Source: Nocardioidaceae bacterium (lineage in GTDB: Bacteria > Actinomycetota > Actinomycetes > Propionibacteriales > Nocardioidaceae). From it: a DNA stretch of 61,305 nt. The notes under the pieces are model-generated. The model did not search any database. It was not told the DNA's origin and saw only the letters and a program-made list of their open reading frames with translations. Position 1 is the stretch's first letter; every line of letters starts with the position of its first letter. The stretch is taken from the NCBI GenBank assembly GCA_020636935.1, contig JACJWW010000012.1, positions 1 through 61,305 of the forward strand, read 5' to 3'. Positions 7,905 through 16,357 of the stretch are shown here, in pieces. The translations under genes were made by a program, and so were the position numbers.

Positions 7905-8492
7905 TTATGTGATCGGGCGTCCCTTCCAACGACGCCAACCGCGTCGGATCTTGCCCATCAGCCACCACAACAGGCCAAGACCGGCGATCAGCAGGGTCAA
8001 GGTGATGGCCAGGGCGATCCAGGGGTGGTGGATCAACAGCACCATGACGCAAACCACCAAGCCGTCTTCGGCAAGGCTGGCAATCAGATTGCTGACTGGC
8101 TCGGGGGAGGAGTTCACGGCCAGGCGTGACCCGGCTTTGACCGAGTGCGAGGCAAATGCGGTGCCGCCGCCCAAACCTGCCAGGCCGATGGTCTCGATGG
8201 CCGAGGTGCCTTGGTGGGTGCCAATCGCGACTGCGATGGCTGCTGCCACGGTGGGTCTGACAAAGGTGGAGATCGTGTCCCATGCCGAGTCGATATAGGG
8301 CACCTTGTCGGCTACGAACTCCATCACGTAGAGCAGGCCCGCGCCGATGAGCACGTCGGTGCGCGCCAAGATGTCAGGAATCTCGGTGAAATCCCCGAAT
8401 CGATCAGCCAGGCCCAAGACCAACACGACCAGATAGGCGTTGACGCCGCTGGCCCAGCCACTTGAGAAGACCAATGGGATCAAGTTGGTCAT
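7905..8492 (-). CDS. DUF4126-family membrane protein
   Basis: 195 residues with five to six hydrophobic segments and a C-terminal basic tail. The pattern SGWASGVNAYLVVLVLGLAD near the N-terminus, VEFVADKVPYIDSAWDTI-like middle part and Gly-rich GLAGLGGGTAFASHSVKAG match DUF4126, a family of unknown function. The ATG at 8492 is chosen because AAGGAGG lies 4 bases before it; the frame extends 6 codons further upstream without such a site. It starts 79 bases after the ArsC-like gene and ends 10 bases before the oxidoreductase, so the three may form one transcript. Confidence 0.85.
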   Translation of the reverse strand: MTNLIPLVFSSGWASGVNAYLVVLVLGLADRFGDFTEIPDILARTDVLIGAGLLYVMEFVADKVPYIDSAWDTISTFVRPTVAAAIAVAIGTHQGTSAIETIGLAGLGGGTAFASHSVKAGSRLAVNSSPEPVSNLIASLAEDGLVVCVMVLLIHHPWIALAITLTLLIAGLGLLWWLMGKIRRGWRRWKGRPIT

Positions 8493-8571
8493 GGAGCCTC
8501 CTTGGCGCAAGACACCTGCATCGATGTCTGTGTCGGATCAACCCGGTGACGGCTTGAATGTATTCCTGCAA

Positions 8572-8931
8572 TCAGGGGATGACGCTGTCCAAGGTGTCTG
8601 GATCTCGGGCGATTACGGTGGTGCCATCCGTAGCGGTGATGATGGGACGCTGGATGATCATCGGGTTGGCTGACATTGCGATGAGCCATTCGTTGCGATG
8701 GTCGGCATCCTTTGGGATCTCGATGCCGGCGTCGTGGGTCTCCTTGGGGCGAGTGATGTCCCAAGGCTCCAGTCCCATCCGATTGAGCACCTCGGTCAAC
8801 TCGGCGACGGTTGGCGGTTCATCCAGATAACGGCGTACGACGTAGTCTGCGCCAGCCTCATCAAGAGCCTGTTGGGCCGTGCGGCACTTTGAACATGCTG
8901 GATTGATCCAGATCTCGATGGGTTGACTCAT
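8572..8931 (-). CDS. ArsC/Spx-family reductase-like protein
   Basis: 119 residues of thioredoxin-like ArsC fold. NPACSKCRTAQQAL carries Cys13 and Cys16, Cys13 being at the position of the glutaredoxin-coupled arsenate-reductase nucleophile. RRYLDEPPTVAELTEVL and the later IIQRPII, whose Arg helps bind the oxyanion, are also conserved. The second cysteine at CxxC is unlike classical ArsC, so the protein could be a related thiol reductase. No ars genes are nearby. The ATG at 8931 gives the family length; a longer frame upstream (to 9009) is not conserved-looking. No ribosome-binding site is visible. Confidence 0.8.
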   Translation of the reverse strand: MSQPIEIWINPACSKCRTAQQALDEAGADYVVRRYLDEPPTVAELTEVLNRMGLEPWDITRPKETHDAGIEIPKDADHRNEWLIAMSANPMIIQRPIITATDGTTVIARDPDTLDSVIP

Positions 8932-9091
8932 GACAAGTGGCCTCAATCCGTATGGGTGGTCTGACTCAGTTGCTGGGTGCCAGCAATCGTAGATGTGCGA
9001 TCTGGTCAAGCAACGGATCAGGCCTCACGCTGGCTGGTTCAAACTTTGTTTGCCGCTGCTCTTGACCAACTGTCGGAGGGTGGGGTTAGTC

Positions 9092-9121
9092 TTTACTTGT
9101 TCGAACAAATGTTCGGATATT
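9092..9121 (+). promoter_or_regulatory. SOS promoter with LexA box for the DUF6504-dnaE2-dinB cassette
   Basis: TCGAACAAATGTTCGG at 9101-9116 is a near-perfect palindrome matching the actinobacterial LexA (SOS) box TCGAAC-N4-GTTCGA at all but the last base. It sits in the spacer between a plausible -35 (TTTACT, 9092-9097) and -10 (GATATT, 9116-9121), 18 bases apart, where bound LexA would block RNA polymerase. The first downstream gene starts at 9200. This implies induction by DNA damage. Confidence 0.85.
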
Positions 9122-9167
9122 GCCTCCGGCAGCGAGTGACTTCGACCCCCACTTGCTGTCGGAGGCA
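9121..9167. repeat. 12-bp inverted repeat between LexA box and first gene of the SOS cassette
   Basis: TGCCTCCGGCAG (9121-9132) and CTGTCGGAGGCA (9156-9167) are complementary over 12 positions with one G-U wobble, separated by 23 bases. A third element, CTGTCGGAGG at 9070-9079, repeats the right arm upstream of the LexA box. If transcription starts near 9128, only part of the left arm would be in the RNA, so a role at the DNA level is as likely as an mRNA hairpin. Function unknown. Confidence 0.7.
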
Positions 9168-9199
9168 GATCGCGGGGTCGTCTGAGGTTAGGAAAACAG

Positions 9200-9559
9200 A
9201 TGCGACATTACGACGACCCGATTGAGGTGCGAAGAGGCGGCCAGAGTGGTGGCGAGGAGCCCGACCAGTTCTTGTGGCGCGGGAGGCTCTGGCAGGTCAA
9301 GGAAGTGGTCGCCTATTGGGTTGAGACCGGAGCCTGGTGGCTCAGTGGGAAGGCCAGTCAAGGTGGGTCCGCGGCCGCAATCGATACAAATCTGCTGGAC
9401 GAATGCGAGATCTGGCGGGTCATGGCCGTTGATCCAGGGGCCCGGCTGAGATCGGGGCGAGTTGTCGACCCCAGCGACTCAGGGGCTGGCTTCGGAGTCT
9501 TTGATCTGGCTTTCAACTGGTCTGAGGGCAACTGGCGCCTTGCCCGGGCCATGGATTGA
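9200..9559 (+). CDS. DUF6504-family protein of the SOS mutagenesis cassette
   Basis: 119 residues, rich in Trp and acidic/basic residues: DQFLWRGRLWQVKEVVAYWVE near residues 22-43, CEIWRVMAV in the middle and FDLAFNWSEGNWRLARAMD at the end. This is the pattern of DUF6504, small actinobacterial proteins found beside imuB/dinB and dnaE2 genes. Function is unknown; it may be an accessory of translesion synthesis. A ribosome-binding site AGGA lies 6 bases before the ATG. It is the first gene behind the LexA box, 9 bases before the next gene. Confidence 0.8.
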   Translation: MRHYDDPIEVRRGGQSGGEEPDQFLWRGRLWQVKEVVAYWVETGAWWLSGKASQGGSAAAIDTNLLDECEIWRVMAVDPGARLRSGRVVDPSDSGAGFGVFDLAFNWSEGNWRLARAMD

Positions 9560-9568
9560 GAGACAGCG

Positions 9569-10003
9569 ATGCTCCCCTTCCTGCCAGCGACCAGTCATGC
9601 CTATTTGCTGCGTGCGGCCCAGTCCTTGACCGATGCGATCAATGCTATTGACGACACCCCCAGACGATATGCCGGAGCGCATGTGGCGGCTTTGCAAGCC
9701 ACTGCCGCGCTGCTGGCGGCCAGGGCGCGACCCATCCAAGGTGAGCGGCGTGCCCAGAAGAATGTCTGGGTGCTTCTGGCGGAGTTGGCTCCTGAGTTCT
9801 CCGAGTGGGCCGACCTATTTGCCGCCTCAGCACAAAAGCGGGCTTACGCCGAGACTGATTCGTTGTACTCCGTTTCGGTGCGCGAAGCCGATGATTTGAT
9901 CCGCGAAGTCGACCATTTCTTGGCGTTGATCGAGACCTCATTGGGTCTGGATTCACATCTACCCCTGTCCACGGGGTTGGTCTTGAGGCCCAGAAGTGCC
10001 TGA
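9569..10003 (+). CDS. SAV_6107-type HEPN-domain protein
   Basis: 144 residues, all-helical. It resembles the actinobacterial SAV_6107 HEPN-like family usually found beside dnaE2/dinB: RRYAGAHVAALQATAALLAARARP in the first half, then NVWVLLAELAPEFSEWADLFA and SVSVREADDLIREVDHFL. Classical HEPN RNases use an R-x4-6-H motif at the start of the last helix. Here only REVDHF near residue 124 and RRYAGAH near residue 32 offer Arg/His pairs, so catalytic activity is uncertain. The gene is the second member of the SOS-controlled operon and its end overlaps the dnaE2 start by 8 bases. Confidence 0.75.
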   Translation: MLPFLPATSHAYLLRAAQSLTDAINAIDDTPRRYAGAHVAALQATAALLAARARPIQGERRAQKNVWVLLAELAPEFSEWADLFAASAQKRAYAETDSLYSVSVREADDLIREVDHFLALIETSLGLDSHLPLSTGLVLRPRSA

Positions 10004-13000
10004 GCAATTCGTCCATCTCCATGTTGCCTCTGGCTATTCACTCCGCTACGGCACCACGCATCCACACTTGCTGGTGGAGCGGGCCGCTGAGTTCGAGATG
10101 GATGCTCTTGCGCTGACCGATCGCGATGGGGTCTATGGCGCAGTTCGGTTTGCAAATGCCTGTCGTGCCGCTGGGATCAGGCCCATCCTCGGTGTCGACC
10201 TGGCTGTCTGCCAAACTCCCCGGACTACTGCTCACCAGCCAGTTGGCCGAGAGCTCAGGCCTCCTACGCCGGCCAAAGGTGGCAGGGTCAAGGATCCTGC
10301 CTTTCCACGCGTCACCTTCTTAGCTGGCAGTAAGGCTGGGTGGGGTGCGTTGTGTCGCCTGATCTCTGCAGCTCACGCAAATTCCACCGCAGAGCGGGAG
10401 CAACCAACGGTATCCCCAGAGTTGGTGGCTGAATATCTCAACGAAGCTGAAGTGCTCGTAATGCTTGGCCCTGATTCAGATCTGGGGCGGCAAGTGGCCC
10501 GACATCGTGACGATCTGGCAGCCGACACCCTGCGTAGATGGAGAAACCTGGTTGCCGACAGACTCGTAGTTGAGCTTGTGTCACATCGGCTGCCCGGCAG
10601 TGGTCCGGGCAGCCTGTCTCATGCGGCCCGGATGGCCGGTTTGGCGCAGCAGCATGCGGTGCCAACCGTGCTGAGCAATGCGGTTCGCCACCTTGACCGC
10701 ACAGATGCGCCAGTTGCCGACATCTTGGATGCCACTCGCAGGCTGGTGCCCTTGGCTGTCCGACATCTTGACCGTGGCAATGCCGAGGGCTATTTGAAGT
10801 CAGGCCAGCAGATGCAGATGATTGCTGACGACATTTGCCGCGGCGCTGGGCTGGGGCAAAGCTCGGCAGCGAAATTGTTGGCTGACACCAGGCTCACTGC
10901 TGAGCGATGCGTACTCGACCCGAGAGTTGATCTGGGCATTGGCGAAGTGCATTTCCCAGAGTTTGAGGTGGCAGGGAGGCGAGCCAGTACTACTGAAGCT
11001 CAGGTGGTTTTGCGGCACAGGTGTGAGTCAGCGATCCCGAGCCGCTATGGCGACTCTGCACGACAACGCATCTGGAAGCGACTCGATGACGAGCTCCAAA
11101 CGATCGACAGTTTGGGTTATGCCTCCTATTTCCTAGCCGTATCAGAGATCACCGGTTTGATCAGGGAGCTGGGCATTCGTAGTGCTGCACGTGGCTCTGG
11201 GGCGGGCAGTTTGGTCAACTACCTGCTCGGTGTTTCCGGTGTTGACCCAATCCGCCATGGCTTGTTGATGGAGCGCTTCTTGTCTCCGCTGCGCACTTGC
11301 CTGCCAGACATAGACATTGATGTCGAGTCTGCCCGGCGTCTGGAGGTGTACGACGCGATCATGGCGCGCTTTGGCCCCCAGAGGTGCGCGATGGTCTCCA
11401 TGATGGACACCTACAAGGTGCGGCATGCGATCCGTGATGTCGGTGCTGCACTTGGCATGCCAATCGGTGAGATCGATGCTCTGGCCAAGGCCTTTCCTCA
11501 TGTGCGGGCCCGTGATGCCAGCTCAGCGATCCGTGATCTTCCTGAGTTGAGAGACTTACGCTCCTCGCGACGCATGCTCCTCGGTGAGACGGGCTCTCTT
11601 GAGCTCTTCTTCAGTTTGGTCGAAAGCCTCGATGGTTTGCCTCGTCATATCGCGATGCATCCTTGTGGGGTCCTCCTGTCAGACACTTCGCTTCTTGACC
11701 GCACCCCAGTCGAAGCCAGTTCGATGGGTTATCCGATGAGCCAATTCGACAAGGATGATGTGGAGGAGTTGGGGCTACTCAAATTGGATGTGTTGGGCAT
11801 CCGGATGCAGTCGGCGATGGCTCATGCGGTTGAGCTGATTGAGAAGGTCGATGGTGTTCGGGTTGATCTTGATGACCCAGAGCAGGTGCCCTTTACAGAT
11901 CCGACCACGTACAAGTTGATCTCCAGCGCCAAGACGCTGGGTATTTTCCAGATCGAATCACCCGGACAACGCGAGTTGGTCGGCAAATCAGGCATCGATG
12001 ACTTTGAAGACGTCATTGCCGACATCTCCTTGTTTCGGCCCGGGCCAGTCAAGAGCGACATGATTCGGCCCTATCTCGATGCTAAGCAAGGTTGGCGCCT
12101 GCCCACCTATCTCCATGAAGATTTGCGTCCGATCCTGTCCAGCACTCATGGGGTCGTGGTCTACCACGAGCAAGTCATCGAAATCATCGCCCAGTTCACC
12201 GGATGCTCATTTGCTGAAGGAGACCAAGCGCGTCGAGCCTTGGGCAATTTTGAGGAGATGGCCAAGACACGATCCTGGTTTTTCGCTCGTTCCCTTGAGC
12301 GTGGCTATTCAGTCAGGCTGATTGAGCAGATCTGGGAAGTTCTGGAGGCCTTCGGATCCTTCGGATTTTGCAAGGCGCATGCAGCTGCTTTTGCTCTGCC
12401 CACCTTCCAATCAGCATGGCTCAAGGCGCACTGGCCAGCGCACTTCTTGGCTGGAGTGCTCACCCATGACCCAGGCATGTATCCAAAGAGGCTGCTGCTC
12501 GATGATGCTCGTCAACTTGGCATCTTGGTCTTGCCGCTGGACATAAACGCCAGCGAGAAGGCATATGCAGTGGAGAAGACCAACCACGGATATGGCATTC
12601 GGCTGGCATTGGAGGAGGTCAAAGGGATCAGCTCTGGTGAGATCGATCAGATCCTGGCTTCCCGAAGATCTGGGAGCCCGTTTGCTTCGTTGAGTGATTT
12701 TTGGCAACGAGCCACGATTTCTCGCCCGGTCGTTGAATCTCTAGTGCTCGCTGGCGCCTTTGATCAGGTCCACTGCATTGGTGAGGAGCACACGCGTCGG
12801 CGTACTCAACTGACTCGCCGAGATCTGCTGTTGCAGGTCAATGACTTGGAGCATCTACGTCGGGCAGACAAGCGTGCTGGCATAAAGCGGGCAAGGGGGT
12901 TGCCGAAGAACTCGGGGGAGATCCAGTCCTATCAGCTCACCTTGGACATTGGTGCGGATCAGCAATTGTCGGTCGGGCTTCCTGAGATGTCTGCGATGGA

Positions 13001-13604
13001 GCGAGTGCGTGCCGAGTTGGAAGTTCTGGGCCTCGATGCCAGTCGGCATGTTGTTGATTTCTATGCCGAGTTTCTCGACCTGCTGGGCGTAACCCGATCT
13101 GAGCAATTACTTCAGACCCGCAATCGGGCAGAGGTGTTGGTTGCTGGAGTCAAAGTCGCCACCCAAACCCCTCCGGTCAGGTCAGGCCGTAGAGTCATCT
13201 TCTTGACTCTTGATGATGCAACTGGCCCCGTGGATGCGACCTTCTTCGAGTCCGTCCAAGGTGACTGCGCGGCCACGGTCTTTGGATCTTGGTTGCTCCT
13301 GGTCCGCGGCACTTTGCGTCGTACGGGCAAGCGGGGCGTCTCTGTGCTGGCCAGCCAGGTCTGGGATCTCGGTGAGTTGCATTCACTGTGGCAGGCTCAA
13401 GGGCTGGCTGTGGTCTGGGCCCGACTCGAAGATGCTCCTGTGGCCTCGGCTGAGCCGACTGGCCCCAGACGAGTCTTGGTGCACTCCAGCGGTTATCGGG
13501 TGTCTCCCTATGCAGATCTGAGGCCTGCTGGGGCATCCCCAGAGGCAGTTGCAGCGCAGGCATCACGAAAGTTGTGGCATCGAAGTCAGGGGAGCTCGGG
13601 TTGA
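9996..13604 (+). CDS. dnaE2: Error-prone DNA polymerase III alpha subunit
   Basis: 1202 residues. The N-terminal PHP domain opens with FVHLHVASGYSLRYGTTHP, a shape typical of DnaE2. The C-family polymerase core has the metal-binding acids Asp438 and Asp440 (PDIDIDVES) and Asp598 (KLDVLG), so it looks catalytically intact. A helix-hairpin-helix region and a C-terminal OB fold (about 1030-1150) follow. The GTG at 9996 overlaps the preceding stop codon, showing coupling. DnaE2 performs damage-induced translesion synthesis; usual partners ImuA' and ImuB are not in the window, and DinB follows instead. It is distinct from the replicative dnaE at 41 kb. Confidence 0.93.
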   Translation: MPEQFVHLHVASGYSLRYGTTHPHLLVERAAEFEMDALALTDRDGVYGAVRFANACRAAGIRPILGVDLAVCQTPRTTAHQPVGRELRPPTPAKGGRVKDPAFPRVTFLAGSKAGWGALCRLISAAHANSTAEREQPTVSPELVAEYLNEAEVLVMLGPDSDLGRQVARHRDDLAADTLRRWRNLVADRLVVELVSHRLPGSGPGSLSHAARMAGLAQQHAVPTVLSNAVRHLDRTDAPVADILDATRRLVPLAVRHLDRGNAEGYLKSGQQMQMIADDICRGAGLGQSSAAKLLADTRLTAERCVLDPRVDLGIGEVHFPEFEVAGRRASTTEAQVVLRHRCESAIPSRYGDSARQRIWKRLDDELQTIDSLGYASYFLAVSEITGLIRELGIRSAARGSGAGSLVNYLLGVSGVDPIRHGLLMERFLSPLRTCLPDIDIDVESARRLEVYDAIMARFGPQRCAMVSMMDTYKVRHAIRDVGAALGMPIGEIDALAKAFPHVRARDASSAIRDLPELRDLRSSRRMLLGETGSLELFFSLVESLDGLPRHIAMHPCGVLLSDTSLLDRTPVEASSMGYPMSQFDKDDVEELGLLKLDVLGIRMQSAMAHAVELIEKVDGVRVDLDDPEQVPFTDPTTYKLISSAKTLGIFQIESPGQRELVGKSGIDDFEDVIADISLFRPGPVKSDMIRPYLDAKQGWRLPTYLHEDLRPILSSTHGVVVYHEQVIEIIAQFTGCSFAEGDQARRALGNFEEMAKTRSWFFARSLERGYSVRLIEQIWEVLEAFGSFGFCKAHAAAFALPTFQSAWLKAHWPAHFLAGVLTHDPGMYPKRLLLDDARQLGILVLPLDINASEKAYAVEKTNHGYGIRLALEEVKGISSGEIDQILASRRSGSPFASLSDFWQRATISRPVVESLVLAGAFDQVHCIGEEHTRRRTQLTRRDLLLQVNDLEHLRRADKRAGIKRARGLPKNSGEIQSYQLTLDIGADQQLSVGLPEMSAMERVRAELEVLGLDASRHVVDFYAEFLDLLGVTRSEQLLQTRNRAEVLVAGVKVATQTPPVRSGRRVIFLTLDDATGPVDATFFESVQGDCAATVFGSWLLLVRGTLRRTGKRGVSVLASQVWDLGELHSLWQAQGLAVVWARLEDAPVASAEPTGPRRVLVHSSGYRVSPYADLRPAGASPEAVAAQASRKLWHRSQGSSG

Positions 13605-13623
13605 GCACACTACTGTTGGGCTC

Positions 13624-14406
13624 ATGGCAGAGTCTGAGCGCGTTGAGCGGCCCTCGCAGCGTCACAGTTTCGCCCGCACTGCAGTCGTCTGGGAGAAGTT
13701 GCAGCCGCTTCTGGTCGGCAGTCCCAATCCGCCTGGCAGTCCCAAGGCAGTTGATGCTCCTAGAGCACAGCGTGTGCTTGACATTGGTGGTGGCACTGGC
13801 GGGTTCGCGGTGCGTATCGCTGAGCTCGGACATCAGGTCACGGTCATTGACCCCAGCCCGGATGCCTTGGCTGCTGCAGACCGGCGAGCTCAGGAGAGTG
13901 GGGTTGCTGCTCGGGTGGTCGGGCTCCAAGGCGATCTCGGTGATCTTGCTGCTGGGCGACTTGACCATGACTTGGCTGATATCGATCTGGTCTTGTGTCA
14001 TGAGGTGTTTGGTGTGGTCGAAGACCACCGAGCCGCATTGTCGTCGATTGCCAAGGTGCTCCGACCCGGCGGCGCCTTGTCATTGCTCGTGCGACAGCGT
14101 CATGCCGCTGTGCTCAGCCAAGCCATGTCCGGGCATTTCCAGCAAGCTCGCAGGCTGTTGGACGATCCTGGTGCTGATCGTGAGCATCGCTTCACGGCTC
14201 AAGAGTTGCGCGACTTGCTGGATGAGTCGGGTTATTCATTGCAATCCCTGCAAGCCGTGCGAGTTTTTGCTGATCTGGTGCCGGCCACGATTGTCGACCT
14301 CGAGGTTGGTGCGATCGCGGCTTTGGTGGAGCTCGAACGCGCTGTGGCCGAGCGACCTGAATACCTCACATTGGCTACTCAGATGCACGCCTTGGCAGTG
14401 TGTTGA
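13624..14406 (+). CDS. SAM-dependent methyltransferase of the SOS cassette
   Basis: 260 residues with a class I methyltransferase fold. RVLDIGGGTGGFAVRIAELG (motif I) and VTVIDPSPDAL (motif II) bind SAM; IDLVLCHEVFGVV and LRPGGALSLLV are the post-I and motif III regions. It resembles the SmtA-like methyltransferases often next to dinB in actinobacteria. Substrate unknown. The ATG at 13624 is used; the frame extends into the end of dnaE2, but those residues are not family-like. It lies 19 bases after dnaE2 and 36 bases before dinB, so it belongs to the same damage-inducible operon. Confidence 0.88.
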   Translation: MAESERVERPSQRHSFARTAVVWEKLQPLLVGSPNPPGSPKAVDAPRAQRVLDIGGGTGGFAVRIAELGHQVTVIDPSPDALAAADRRAQESGVAARVVGLQGDLGDLAAGRLDHDLADIDLVLCHEVFGVVEDHRAALSSIAKVLRPGGALSLLVRQRHAAVLSQAMSGHFQQARRLLDDPGADREHRFTAQELRDLLDESGYSLQSLQAVRVFADLVPATIVDLEVGAIAALVELERAVAERPEYLTLATQMHALAVC

Positions 14407-14442
14407 TCTAGTCCTGGAGATAGCGCCTAGAGCGGCTTTCCG

Positions 14443-15624
14443 ATGAAATCCGCTCCTAGCTCCTGTGCAATCCTGCACGTTGACATGGACGCCTTCTTCG
14501 CGTCAGTGAGTCTTCGTCATCGTCCAGAGCTGCAAGACAAGCCGGTGATCATTGGTGGTGGGCAACGGGGGGTTGTCCTGGCAGCCAACTATCCGGCTCG
14601 CACGCATGGAGTCCGGTCAGGTATGCCGATGCTCCGCGCGCAACGGCTCTGCCCACAAGCTGCCGTGCTCGCCCCAGACCATTCAGAATATGAGTTGGTC
14701 TCCTCTTCGGTGATGGACCTTCTGCGAGAGGTCACTCCTGCTGTTCAAGTGGCCTCCCTTGATGAGGCCTATCTGGATGTTTCTGGGAGCAATCGCTGTC
14801 TTGGTGCACCTTTGGAGATAGCAGAGTCGATCAGGGCGAGAGTTGCTGATGAGCAACAAATCGCCTGTTCGGTCGGGATTGCTGGCTCCATGCCCATGGC
14901 GAAGTTGGCCAGTTGTAGGGCCAAACCTGATGGGGTCTTCGTCTTGCCCCCTGAGCAAGTCGCCTCGATCGTGCATCCATTGGATGTCGGGGATTTGCCT
15001 GGTGTGGGAGAGAAGAGTCGTGAGCGTCTGCACAAGATGGGCTTGTTCACTGTCGGGGATGTGGCACACACTCCACTGGAGATCTTGCAGCGCATCTTGG
15101 GTGTTGCCGCTGGTCGCAATCTGCAAATGCTTGCCTGGGGGGCAAATCAGCACGAGCGAGTGCAGGTGAGTGATGCCAGCGGAGTTGACCGCAGTATTGG
15201 CTCAGAACGCACCTTCGACAAGGACACCGATGACCCCGTCCACCTGCGCCGTGAGATCCTCCGGCTCTCCAACAAGGTGGGGGCCAGGGCCAGGTCGGCT
15301 CGGTTGGTAGGGCAGTCCGTGGTGCTCAAGCTCAGATTTGCCGATTTCACCACTATCACCAGATCTGGGCAGTTCGGGGAAGCTACAGACGTGACCGAAA
15401 TGATCTATGGCCAAGCGTGCAGACTTTTTGAGCGCTTGGCTCTGCAGCGAGTGCGGATCCGTTTGGTCGGAGTGAGATTGGAGGGCTTGCTCCCCAAAGA
15501 GCAAGTTCACAAACAGATGGTGTTGGGGGAGCGAGATTGTGGTTGGGAAGAGTTGGACGCAGCCGTTGACGCAGTGGCTCTCAAATATGGCCAAGTGATG
15601 GTCGCTCCAGCCGCACTGCTCTGA
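14443..15624 (+). CDS. dinB: DNA polymerase IV (Y-family)
   Basis: 393 residues. The palm carries LHVDMDAFFASV (Asp14) and SLDEAYLDVSG (Asp107, Glu108), the complete catalytic acid set, so this is an active Pol IV rather than an inactive ImuB. A helix-hairpin-helix thumb (LPGVGEKSRERL) and a little-finger domain (about 240-350) follow. Near the C-terminus KQMVLGERD lies where actinobacterial DinB proteins have a QLSLF-type clamp-binding motif; it is degenerate. DinB bypasses minor-groove lesions and extends mismatches. It ends the SOS cassette started at 9200. Confidence 0.94.
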   Translation: MKSAPSSCAILHVDMDAFFASVSLRHRPELQDKPVIIGGGQRGVVLAANYPARTHGVRSGMPMLRAQRLCPQAAVLAPDHSEYELVSSSVMDLLREVTPAVQVASLDEAYLDVSGSNRCLGAPLEIAESIRARVADEQQIACSVGIAGSMPMAKLASCRAKPDGVFVLPPEQVASIVHPLDVGDLPGVGEKSRERLHKMGLFTVGDVAHTPLEILQRILGVAAGRNLQMLAWGANQHERVQVSDASGVDRSIGSERTFDKDTDDPVHLRREILRLSNKVGARARSARLVGQSVVLKLRFADFTTITRSGQFGEATDVTEMIYGQACRLFERLALQRVRIRLVGVRLEGLLPKEQVHKQMVLGERDCGWEELDAAVDAVALKYGQVMVAPAALL

Positions 15625-15717
15625 CTCAGTCGACGGTGCTGAAAAAATATTCGACCTTGCCTACCCGGATGGCCGGGTGCCTGCCTAGACTGGATGGCGT
15701 ACCAAGGAGGAGTCGCG

Positions 15718-16074
15718 GTGCCATTATCAGACGAGGAAAACCGTTTGCTCGCGCAAATGGAGCAAGCGCTTGCCGCAGAAGACCCACGATTCGTGGCCAC
15801 TCTGCGTGGTCGACGCATTGAGCGGGCCACGAAGATCCGCGCGGGTATTGCTGTCCTTGGTGCGGTGATCGGTCTGGCGATGGTCTTGGGGGCTGCCATG
15901 TCTCAACAAACATGGTTGGGCGTCGTGGGATTTGTGGTGATGGTCACGGCAACCACAATCAGCTTGGCCTCTTGGCGAGGCACTCAAGCAGCCAAGGAGT
16001 CAGCCGGCGCCGACAACATCATCACTGATGGCTTTACCAAGCCTCGCCGCCAAGACGGCGAAAGCCCTTTTTGA
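15718..16074 (+). CDS. DUF3040-family membrane protein
   Basis: 118 residues. The N-terminal helix PLSDEENRLLAQMEQALAAE followed by DPRFVATL is the DUF3040 signature, found in many actinobacteria near dinB or mraZ. Two membrane helices (about 42-61 and 68-85) follow, with a polar tail. Function is unknown. AAGGAGG sits 8 bases before the GTG at 15718, which decides the start over an upstream ATG at 15694. TAGACT at 15686-15691 may be its own -10 element, which would uncouple it from dinB. Confidence 0.87.
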   Translation: MPLSDEENRLLAQMEQALAAEDPRFVATLRGRRIERATKIRAGIAVLGAVIGLAMVLGAAMSQQTWLGVVGFVVMVTATTISLASWRGTQAAKESAGADNIITDGFTKPRRQDGESPF

Positions 16075-16202
16075 TAGATCTCCTCCCGCGCGTCGTCATC
16101 CAACCGCGCACCTGAGTTCAGCGCACGTCCCCAAAACCGCTTCACAGGTGGTTCACCGCTGCCTTGATGGCGGCCAATTCTCCTGACTCAAGAGCCGCCA
16201 CC

Positions 16203-16218
16203 CTCCACAATCCTCCAC
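16203..16218 (-). promoter_or_regulatory. Inverted distal pair of MraZ-box-like repeats
   Basis: On the minus strand two GTGGAG hexamers lie exactly 10 bp apart (plus-strand CTCCAC at 16203-16208 and 16213-16218). The 16-base minus-strand sequence GTGGAGGATTGTGGAG matches 15 of 16 positions of the plus-strand array at 16411-16426. It lies about 190 bp upstream of that array, in reverse orientation. The rest of the 389-base gap 16075-16463 shows no credible gene. Confidence 0.55.
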
Positions 16219-16357
16219 TTCATCGCAAGCGATGGCCTTGAGATGGGTGAGTCAGCAGCGGAGTGGCCATAGCCCTGGCCGCGTGGGCCGGCGCTCCACG
16301 ATTTCCAGTTGCTTTCCGCAGTGAATTCAGCCTGCCCGCAGTTCAAATTTCTGGTTT

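Noticed and set aside
13195..14028. 277-codon minus-strand frame across dnaE2 and methyltransferase
   Set aside because: Crosses two real genes in antisense without motif support.
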